64,000 bases of DNA. Source: Ravibacter sp037191015 (GTDB taxonomy: Bacteria; Bacteroidota; Bacteroidia; Cytophagales; Spirosomataceae). Below are positions 58,253-64,000 of the stretch, piece by piece. Where the stretch lies: assembly GCA_037191015.1 (NCBI GenBank), contig JBBCKD010000013.1:186001-250000 (forward strand), read 5' to 3'. The translations under genes were made by a program, and so were the position numbers. The notes beneath the pieces are model-generated. The model was not told the origin of the DNA. It did no database searches and saw only the letters and a list, made by a program, of their open reading frames with translations. Each line of letters starts with the position of its first letter. Within the stretch, counting starts at the first letter, position 1.

Positions 58253-58447
58253 ATGGCACATCCAAAACGAAGACATTCATCGACCCGCCGTGACAAGCGC
58301 AGAACGCATGATGCTTTGACTACCAAACAGTTGTCGGTTGATGCTGCAACCGGAGAGACGCATCAGTCCCACCGTGCGCACGTATACGAGGGCAATCTCT
58401 ATTACAAAGGGAAAGTTGTAGTAGAAGGTTATACCAAAACGGCCTGA
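58253..58447 (+). CDS. rpmF: 50S ribosomal protein L32
   Basis: The 64-residue protein begins MAHPKRRHSSTRRDKRRTHD, the standard L32 N-terminus. The two CxxC zinc pairs of many L32 proteins are absent; instead there is TGETHQSHRAHVYEGNLYYKG. The zinc-free form is what I remember for Cytophagales. It lies 18 bases after the DUF177 gene. Confidence 0.96.
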   Translation: MAHPKRRHSSTRRDKRRTHDALTTKQLSVDAATGETHQSHRAHVYEGNLYYKGKVVVEGYTKTA

Positions 58448-58474
58448 TTTACAGGTAATAATTTCTTCTGAATT

Positions 58475-58500
58475 CGCAACAGCCAATAAAAGTTGTTGCG
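58475..58500 (+). other. hairpin between rpmF and plsX
   Basis: A 7-bp stem (CGCAACA, 58475-58481, with TGTTGCG, 58494-58500) followed by GATTTCTTTA. It may weaken read-through from rpmF to plsX or protect the upstream mRNA. Confidence 0.45.
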
Positions 58501-58569
58501 GATTTCTTTATTACTCCGAATCAACTGCTAATTTTACTGCGTTATCCCATTTCAATATAACCGCGTTAA

Positions 58570-59508
58570 ATGAAAATTGCAGTAGACGCCATGGGCGGTG
58601 ATTTTGCACCGGCAGCGATAGTTGAAGGTGTCGTAGCGGCAATTCCGGATCTTGAAGCAGACGTAGTGTTGGTGCTGATAGGCGACGAGCAGGTCGTCCG
58701 TCCCATGATCGAAGAATACGATGTGCCGGAAGGAAGGATTGAGCTAGTACATGCTTCTGAAGTCATCGAAATGGGGGAGCACCCCACGAAAGCGCTCACT
58801 CAAAAGCCAGGTTCCAGTATATCGGTCGGTTTCAAATTGCTTAAAGAAGGAGCTGTCAATATTTTTTGCAGCGCCGGCAATACCGGTGCGATGACCGTCG
58901 GTTCCCTGTTCAGCATCAAGGCAATCGAAGGTTTGCTTCGTCCTGCTATCGCGGGGATAGTCCCGCAGGTCGACGGGACCCAGTCCATTATGCTTGATAT
59001 CGGGGCCAATGCGGATTGCAAACCTGAAACCCTCGCTCAGTTCGGGGAAATAGGATCCATTTACTACAAGTATACCTTTAATGTTGCCGAGCCGAGGGTA
59101 GCGCTGATGAATATCGGCGAGGAAGACCAGAAAGGATCCCTGGTGGCTCAGGCAGCTCATGCATTACTCCGTGAAAACAAGCGGATCAACTTCATAGGTA
59201 ATATAGAAGGTAAAGATTTTTTCACCAACAAGGCGGATGTTATCGTTACCGATGGTTTTACCGGTAACATCATCTATAAGCTTGGAGAATCCCTTCACCC
59301 GATTTCGAAAATCCGGGGATTTAAAGACCATTTTATTGACCAGACTAATTATGAAGCTATTGGAGGAAGCCCGGTCCTCGGAGTAAACGGTAATGTGATG
59401 ATAGCCCACGGGATGTCGTCGCCGCTGGCTATCCGCAATATGATCAGCCTGGCTTACCGCCAGGTTAAAGCTGATGCATATCGTCATATTGTCAAAGCGC
59501 TCTCATAA
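58570..59508 (+). CDS. plsX: phosphate acyltransferase PlsX
   Basis: The 312-residue enzyme makes acyl-phosphate from acyl-ACP, the first step of phospholipid synthesis in most bacteria. Landmarks are KIAVDAMGGDFAPAAIVEGV, EHPTKALTQKPGSSI, AGNTGAMTVGSLF, MLDIGANADCKPETL, GNIEGKDFFTNKADVIVTDGF. It is soluble but works at the membrane with PlsY. It is 36 bases before fabH, in the classical order rpmF-plsX-fabH. Confidence 0.97.
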   Translation: MKIAVDAMGGDFAPAAIVEGVVAAIPDLEADVVLVLIGDEQVVRPMIEEYDVPEGRIELVHASEVIEMGEHPTKALTQKPGSSISVGFKLLKEGAVNIFCSAGNTGAMTVGSLFSIKAIEGLLRPAIAGIVPQVDGTQSIMLDIGANADCKPETLAQFGEIGSIYYKYTFNVAEPRVALMNIGEEDQKGSLVAQAAHALLRENKRINFIGNIEGKDFFTNKADVIVTDGFTGNIIYKLGESLHPISKIRGFKDHFIDQTNYEAIGGSPVLGVNGNVMIAHGMSSPLAIRNMISLAYRQVKADAYRHIVKALS

Positions 59509-59544
59509 CCCCTAGCAATCGATTAGTACGTTAAGTAAGGAAAC

Positions 59545-60534
59545 ATGACCCAAATTAAGGCTGCGATCACAGGTGTGCAAGGCTATTTACCTCCTGATAT
59601 TCTTACCAATGCGGATTTGGAGAAAATAGTAGATACTAACGATGAGTGGATCGTAACGCGAACGGGGATAAAGCAACGCCATATTTTAAAAGGAGAGGGG
59701 CTGGGGACTTCCCACATGGCTGTGGAGGCAGTACGGGGCTTGCTAAGCAAAACCGGGACGGCTCCGCAGGAAGTAGACCTCATTATCTGTGCTACGGTAA
59801 CGCCCGATTTTATTTTTCCTTCCACAGCTAATCTCGTGTGCGATATGCTGGGAATTAAAAATATAGGGAGCTTCGATGTACAGGCAGCCTGCTCCGGGTT
59901 TATCTATGCCTTATCAATGGGTTCGCAGTTTGTAGAAACCGGTAAGTATAAGAAAGTAGTAGTGGTCGGAGCCGACAAAATGTCTTCGATTATCGATTAC
60001 AGCGACAGGACAACCTGCGTTTTGTTCGGAGACGGGGCCGGGGCGGTTCTCCTTGAGCCCAATACCGACGGAGCCGGGATTATCGATACCATACTGAGAT
60101 CAGACGGCGGCGGCCTGCCGTTCCTGAACCAGAAAGGAGGGGGGAGCCGTTACCCGCCGACGCACGAAACTATAGATGCCCGCTGGCATTATGTCTACCA
60201 GGACGGCCCGCAGGTGTTTAAATATGCCGTTAAAAATATGGCGGATGTATCTGCGGAGATCATGGAGCGTAACGGGCTGGAAGGGAATGACGTCGCCTGG
60301 CTCGTACCGCACCAGGCGAATAAAAGGATCATAGACGCTACCGCCAACCGGATGGGTGTGGGAGCGGATAAGGTGATGATGAATATAGAGAGGTACGGGA
60401 ATACGACCGCCGCAACGATACCGCTCTGTCTCTGGGACTATGAAAGCCGGCTGAAGAAGGGGGATAATCTTATCCTGGCGGCCTTCGGCGGAGGATTTAC
60501 CTGGGCTTCTGCCTATGTAAAGTGGGCTTATTGA
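59545..60534 (+). CDS. fabH: 3-oxoacyl-ACP synthase III (FabH)
   Basis: The 329-residue enzyme starts fatty acid chains by condensing an acyl-CoA primer with malonyl-ACP. The catalytic triad is present: Cys116 in VQAACSGF, His256 in PHQANKR, and Asn286 in RYGNTTAAT. NADLEKIVDTNDEWIVTRTGIKQR is near the start. In Bacteroidota it often prefers branched or short primers, but this cannot be read here. Confidence 0.97.
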   Translation: MTQIKAAITGVQGYLPPDILTNADLEKIVDTNDEWIVTRTGIKQRHILKGEGLGTSHMAVEAVRGLLSKTGTAPQEVDLIICATVTPDFIFPSTANLVCDMLGIKNIGSFDVQAACSGFIYALSMGSQFVETGKYKKVVVVGADKMSSIIDYSDRTTCVLFGDGAGAVLLEPNTDGAGIIDTILRSDGGGLPFLNQKGGGSRYPPTHETIDARWHYVYQDGPQVFKYAVKNMADVSAEIMERNGLEGNDVAWLVPHQANKRIIDATANRMGVGADKVMMNIERYGNTTAATIPLCLWDYESRLKKGDNLILAAFGGGFTWASAYVKWAY

Positions 60535-60560
60535 GTGTTAAATCAATCTTAAAAACTTTT

Positions 60561-60576
60561 CAGGCCGGGAGGCCTG
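60561..60576 (+). other. small hairpin between fabH and efp
   Basis: CAGGCC-GGGA-GGCCTG, a 6-bp stem with a four-base loop, followed by TTGTTCT. It lies 22 bases before the efp start and could slow read-through or affect ribosome loading; it is not a full terminator. Confidence 0.4.
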
Positions 60577-60598
60577 TTGTTCTAAGCTAAATAAAACT

Positions 60599-61162
60599 AT
60601 GGCAACGACGTCTGATATTCGTAATGGTTTGGTGATCAATTTCAATCACGATCTCTTTCAGATCATTGAGTTCCAGCACGTAAAACCCGGTAAGGGAAAT
60701 GCCTTTGTCAGGACCAGGCTTCGCAGCCTTACCTCGGGAAAGGTATTGGACAACACTTTTAATGCGGGCGCAACGATACACCCGGTACGAGTAGAAAGAC
60801 ATAAGTTCCAATACCTCTACAGAGATGAAATGGGTTTTAACTTTATGAATTCGGAGACTTTCGAGCAGGTTCTGATCGATGAAAAGCTGATCGAAAACTC
60901 GGATCTGATGAAGGAAGGCCAGGAAGTAGAGATACTGATCAATACCGAAAACGATACGCCGCTCACCTGCGAGCTTCCTTCCTCTGTCGAACTGGAGGTG
61001 ACCTATGCAGAACCGGGTATCCGTGGCGATACGGCAAACTCTCCGAAAAAAGCGGTAGAGGTTGAGACAGGCGCTAAAATTATGGTCCCGTTGTTTATCG
61101 AGCAGGGAACCAGAATCCGTGTAGACACCAAGACATACGAATACCTGGAGCGGGTTAAATAG
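60599..61162 (+). CDS. efp: translation elongation factor P
   Basis: The 187-residue EF-P helps ribosomes pass polyproline stretches. The three-domain beta-barrel layout is clear: a KOW-like N-terminal domain with the modified-residue position Lys32 in KPGKGNAF, then MNSETFEQVLIDEK, then ARITTGAKIMVPLFIEQGTRIRV-like C-terminal strands (here VETGAKIMVPLFIEQGTRIR). Its lysine context suggests the EpmA/EpmB or unmodified type; this is not certain. Its stop lies in a short direct repeat. Confidence 0.96.
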   Translation: MATTSDIRNGLVINFNHDLFQIIEFQHVKPGKGNAFVRTRLRSLTSGKVLDNTFNAGATIHPVRVERHKFQYLYRDEMGFNFMNSETFEQVLIDEKLIENSDLMKEGQEVEILINTENDTPLTCELPSSVELEVTYAEPGIRGDTANSPKKAVEVETGAKIMVPLFIEQGTRIRVDTKTYEYLERVK

Positions 61163-61189
61163 CCCTGGATCGTCCCGGGTTAAATAGCC
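61151..61189 (+). repeat. 14-bp direct repeat over the efp stop codon
   Basis: CGGGTTAAATAGCC occurs at 61151-61164, ending the efp gene, and again at 61176-61189, 25 bases on. The second copy is in untranslated DNA. Confidence 0.7.
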
Positions 61190-61201
61190 TCCGGGTAAAC
61201 T

Positions 61202-61228
61202 GCTCCGGTTTTCAACCCGGAGCGAATT
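61202..61228 (+). terminator. weak intrinsic terminator or attenuator before accB
   Basis: A 7-bp stem (GCTCCGG at 61202-61208 with CCGGAGC at 61217-61223) is followed by GAATTTTTC. It lies 31 bases before accB, so part of the transcripts may stop before the acetyl-CoA carboxylase genes. Confidence 0.5.
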
Positions 61229-61253
61229 TTTCAGAAGAAACTAACTAGTGAAA

Positions 61254-61739
61254 ATGGAAACCAAAGAGATTCAAAAACTGCTTGATTTTATCGCCAGCTC
61301 GGGGTTGGATGAGGTAATAATCGAAACGTCGGAGCTAAAGGTAAAGGTCAGGAGAAATTCGACAGTTCAGGCAGTTGTTGCCGCACCTGCACCCCAGGTG
61401 GCTGCTGCTCCCGCTGCTCCGGCAGCTATTGCTGCACCTGCGGCTAAAAAGGAGCAGGCTGCTCCCGATACAGCTGCGGCCGAGACGAATGATGCGAAGC
61501 TGGTCACAATCAAGTCTCCGATGATCGGGACTTTTTACAGGGCCTCGAGCCCCGAATCACCGGCTTTCGTCAATGTCGGCGATGAGATCAGGCCCGGCAA
61601 GGTGGTATGCGTTATTGAAGCAATGAAGCTGTTTAACGAAATAGAATCGGAGCTTTCGGGTAAGATTGTGAAAATCCTGGTGGAAAATGCTACGCCGGTC
61701 GAGTTCGATCAGCCGCTGTTCCAGGTGGAGCTGGCCTGA
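61254..61739 (+). CDS. accB: acetyl-CoA carboxylase biotin carboxyl carrier protein
   Basis: The 161-residue protein carries the biotin on Lys125 (VIEAMKLFNE) in a biotinyl domain (about 80-161). The N-terminal part (METKEIQKLLDFIASSGLDEV) and an Ala/Pro-rich hinge (about 45-80) are typical. The enzyme complex makes malonyl-CoA for FabH and chain growth. I chose the ATG at 61254; a GTG at 61248 would add two residues. It lies 63 bases before accC, in the same operon. Confidence 0.96.
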   Translation: METKEIQKLLDFIASSGLDEVIIETSELKVKVRRNSTVQAVVAAPAPQVAAAPAAPAAIAAPAAKKEQAAPDTAAAETNDAKLVTIKSPMIGTFYRASSPESPAFVNVGDEIRPGKVVCVIEAMKLFNEIESELSGKIVKILVENATPVEFDQPLFQVELA

Positions 61740-61802
61740 TCTGTTAACAGTTAATCCCTTGTTTCACAGTGCGGGGACTTTTTATGAAGAGATTGTACCT
61801 AT

Positions 61803-63146
61803 ATGTTTAAAAAGATACTGATAGCTAACAGGGGTGAGATTGCGCTCAGGGTGATCCGCACCTGCAGGGAGATGGGAATAAAAACGGTAGCGGTATATTC
61901 CGTAGCTGACCGGGAGAGCCTTCACGTGAAGTTTGCCGACGAGGCGGTATGTATCGGTCCGGCAGTCAGTAAGCAGTCGTATCTTAATATTCTCAATATC
62001 ATCTCGGCCGCTGAAATAACGGGGGCTGACGCTATACACCCGGGATACGGGTTCCTTTCCGAAAACGCCGAGTTTTCCCAGATCTGCCAGGATTACGGCA
62101 TCAAATTTATCGGTGCGTCTGCCGACCAGATCAATTCCATGGGCGATAAAGCCACGGCTAAGAAGACGATGCGTGCTGCCGGGGTTCCGGTGATACCGGG
62201 TTCGGAAGGCCTGCTGAGCTCTTTTGAAGAAGGTATAAAGCTGGCGAAGGAGATCAGGTACCCGGTTATTTTAAAGGCTACTGCCGGCGGCGGCGGGCGC
62301 GGCATGCGGATCGTTACGAAAGAGAGCGAGTTCGAAAAGGCGTGGAACGATGCCCGGACTGAAGCCGGGGCCGCCTTCGGGAATGATGGTCTTTACCTTG
62401 AAAAATTCATTGAAGAACCCCGTCATATCGAGATCCAGATAGTGGGCGACCAGTATGGGAATGTCAGCCATCTTTCCGAAAGGGACTGCTCCATACAGCG
62501 CCGGCACCAGAAGCTTGTAGAGGAGACGCCCTCGCCGATCATTTCCCCGGAGCTCCGGGAGAAAATGGGGGCGGCAGCTGTAAAAGGAGCTAAGGCGATC
62601 TCGTACGAAGGGGCCGGAACGATAGAATTCCTGGTCGATAAGTACGGAGAATTCTATTTCATGGAAATGAATACGCGTATCCAGGTCGAGCACCCGATTA
62701 CCGAGGAGGTAACGGACTTCGACCTTATAAAAGAGCAGATCAAGGTGGCGGCAGGCGAGCGTGTATCGGGGAATAACTATTTCCCCAAGCTGTACGCAAT
62801 GGAATGCCGTATCAACGCCGAGGATCCCGGTGCAAATTTCCGGCCTAACCCGGGAAAAATCACCAATCTGCACTTCCCCGGAGGGCACGGGATACGGATA
62901 GACAGCCATGTATACGGGGGCTATACGATCCCGCCGAACTATGATTCCATGATCGCCAAAGTCATTGTAAGCGGCCAGTCGCGCGAGGAGGTCATCACGC
63001 GTATGAAGCGTGCGTTGCAGGAGTTCGTGATCGAAGGGGTCAAGACTACGATCCCGTTTCACATACGGCTTATGGACGATCCGTCGTTCAAATCCGGGCA
63101 GTTTACGACTAAATTCCTCGAGAGCTTCGATTTTGACGGGTTGTAG
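61803..63146 (+). CDS. accC: acetyl-CoA carboxylase biotin carboxylase subunit
   Basis: The 447-residue ATP-grasp enzyme carboxylates the biotin on AccB. It begins MFKKILIANRGEIALRVIRT and has the ATP-binding glycine loop KATAGGGGRGMR, HIEIQIVGDQYGNV, and the catalytic region EMNTRIQVEHPITEEVTDF. The C-terminal domain (PNPGKITNLHFPGG) is complete. The stop codon is part of a palindrome (63144-63175). Confidence 0.97.
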   Translation: MFKKILIANRGEIALRVIRTCREMGIKTVAVYSVADRESLHVKFADEAVCIGPAVSKQSYLNILNIISAAEITGADAIHPGYGFLSENAEFSQICQDYGIKFIGASADQINSMGDKATAKKTMRAAGVPVIPGSEGLLSSFEEGIKLAKEIRYPVILKATAGGGGRGMRIVTKESEFEKAWNDARTEAGAAFGNDGLYLEKFIEEPRHIEIQIVGDQYGNVSHLSERDCSIQRRHQKLVEETPSPIISPELREKMGAAAVKGAKAISYEGAGTIEFLVDKYGEFYFMEMNTRIQVEHPITEEVTDFDLIKEQIKVAAGERVSGNNYFPKLYAMECRINAEDPGANFRPNPGKITNLHFPGGHGIRIDSHVYGGYTIPPNYDSMIAKVIVSGQSREEVITRMKRALQEFVIEGVKTTIPFHIRLMDDPSFKSGQFTTKFLESFDFDGL

Positions 63147-63175
63147 TAGAGACGCAAGGCATTGCGTCTCTACTA
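63144..63175. repeat. 14-bp palindrome overlapping the accC stop
   Basis: TAGTAGAGACGCAA (63144-63157) and its exact complement (63162-63175) around a four-base GGCA loop. It is followed by TATTCTTTTTTT, a T-rich run, so it can serve as the accC terminator, and on the minus strand it may also end the epimerase gene. The same wording occurs as a dispersed repeat in many bacterial genomes. Confidence 0.8.
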
Positions 63176-63185
63176 TATTCTTTTT

Positions 63186-64000
63186 TTATTCGCTCTTATC
63201 AAACAGGCTTTCGTAGTGTTTCACCGGGGCAAAAATGCCGCCGCTTTTTTGATAGTAGTCGTCGTCCAGCTCAAAGACCCCTTCTTTTGTTTTGACCCAC
63301 CCGGCATTGGGGTAGGGGTGCCAGGAAGCCATCTCCGCCCACTGCTTATAATACTGGTGTCCGTTTGCTTCCTGCAGACCGGTTGTCATCCCGGGGAATG
63401 CCGGCAGGCGCGCCGCCACATTTTTATTCCATTCTACCAGGATCGGGTTGACGGTAAGATCCGCACAGAAGCAGGGGATTTGCTTTTCGTAGGCCAGCTG
63501 CGCGATTTTCATGGTCATGCTCAGCGTCTTGGCAATGGCCTTGACCGCGATGGCGCTGTAACCGAGCTCTATCCGGTGCGCCGCATCTTCGACCGTATGG
63601 GCGCTTTCGTCTGCAGCGACCCTTACGCCCAGGTCGCCTACGTATTCCTCGTTGCTTTCGTCAAACGGCTCCTCTATCACCGCCAGCTGCTCAAAGGCGC
63701 CTATGGCCTTTGCGTGATCCAGGAAGCGCTGCAGCGTTTCTTTCTTTTCGTAGCGCCCGTTTGCGTCGAAATAATAAGGGATCTTGCCGTTTTCGGTATA
63801 GGGTGTCTCATAATGCCCTATTGTCTGGTGAACAGCGGTAAGAAAAGCCTTGTCTTTTTCGAGCATTTCAGACTGGGTACCGGGCGATCCCGTCTTGAGC
63901 TTCATGATAAAGTAACCCTCGTCGGCAGCCTTCTTTATTTTTTCTACCGGTGTGCCGGTCGCGAAGGAAGGGATACCGGCTACTTTATTGTTCCGGTTTG
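63186..64000 (-). CDS. enolase-superfamily protein, muconate lactonizing/dipeptide epimerase-like (5' end outside window)
   Basis: The visible 271 residues are the C-terminal part of a mandelate racemase/muconate lactonizing enzyme-type protein. The frame is open to the window edge; on the plus strand its start lies beyond 64000. It shows the KxK catalytic lysines (FIMKLKTGS), the metal-binding Asp in YYFDANGRY, Glu in VIEEPFDES, and the third ligand in RVAADESAH, then SAIAVKAIAKTLSMTMKI with the opposite lysine. The ending resembles the capping domain of the L-Ala-D/L-Glu epimerase group. The exact substrate is not known; peptidoglycan recycling is a guess. Confidence 0.85.
   Translation of the reverse strand, partial: NRNNKVAGIPSFATGTPVEKIKKAADEGYFIMKLKTGSPGTQSEMLEKDKAFLTAVHQTIGHYETPYTENGKIPYYFDANGRYEKKETLQRFLDHAKAIGAFEQLAVIEEPFDESNEEYVGDLGVRVAADESAHTVEDAAHRIELGYSAIAVKAIAKTLSMTMKIAQLAYEKQIPCFCADLTVNPILVEWNKNVAARLPAFPGMTTGLQEANGHQYYKQWAEMASWHPYPNAGWVKTKEGVFELDDDYYQKSGGIFAPVKHYESLFDKSE

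Overview
The window (about 50% GC) comes from a Bacteroidota chromosome, most likely a Cytophagales member related to Dyadobacter, Spirosoma or Runella; the genus is an inference. The evidence is three SusC/SusD pairs, two ECF-sigma/FecR cassettes, a type IX secretion (T9SS) C-terminal sorting domain, a BamA-family lipoprotein of the TamL type, an L32 without zinc cysteines, and promoters of the Bacteroidota form TTTG-N19/20-TAnnTTTG.

Layout. 1-9220 (+): the end of one polysaccharide-utilisation-like locus, with a partial SusC, a SusD, and three genes of planctomycete style (a PSD1/DUF1549/DUF1553 cytochrome with LamG, a Tat-exported DUF1501 protein, and a membrane cytochrome with leucine-rich repeats). 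9401-9592 (-): a complete tRNA-Ser(UGA) unit with promoter and terminator. 9606-14191: trmH and tamL, divergent with overlapping 5' ends, then a UMF1-type transporter. 14201-16266: an AT-rich accessory patch holding a suspected gasdermin-like protein, an enzyme with an SAGC motif, and a decayed duplicate of the junction found again at about 19000. 16314-21641: a T9SS beta-propeller protein, divergent from a 7TMR-DISM histidine kinase and its LuxR-type regulator. 22117-32081 (+): sigma, FecR, SusC, SusD and a large dehydrogenase/HEAT/cytochrome protein. 32226-36260 (-): a thioredoxin-domain protein and a metal P-type ATPase. 36354-37516 (-): an Rpn-family nuclease whose C-terminal domain is tandemly duplicated into a small separate gene. 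37631-42899: SDR oxidoreductase, truncated hemoglobin, and an SF1 helicase. 42913-56110 (-): a second full PUL-like locus (M61 peptidase, sigma, FecR, SusC, SusD, GH42-like hydrolase, DUF6259 protein). 56210-63146 (+): an outer-membrane protein, a PglD-type acyltransferase, then the housekeeping run DUF177-rpmF-plsX-fabH-efp-accB-accC. 63186-64000 (-): an enolase-superfamily epimerase running off the window.

How the genes fit together. In each PUL-like locus an ECF sigma/FecR pair probably listens to a SusC that carries an N-terminal STN signalling domain; SusC/SusD import the ligand and the linked secreted enzymes act on it. Both complete susC genes are preceded by a strong intrinsic terminator pointing the wrong way, with a plausible antisense promoter about 100 bases upstream of it. 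This geometry suggests cis-antisense small RNAs. The lipid run at the right end couples phospholipid (plsX), fatty-acid (fabH, accB, accC) and translation (rpmF, efp) genes behind one clear promoter.

The best candidates for something new are the antisense RNA geometry, the Rpn gene with a detached duplicate of its C-terminal domain, and the gasdermin-like/SAGC pair. All function statements come from reading the sequence and remembered family patterns; no database search was run.
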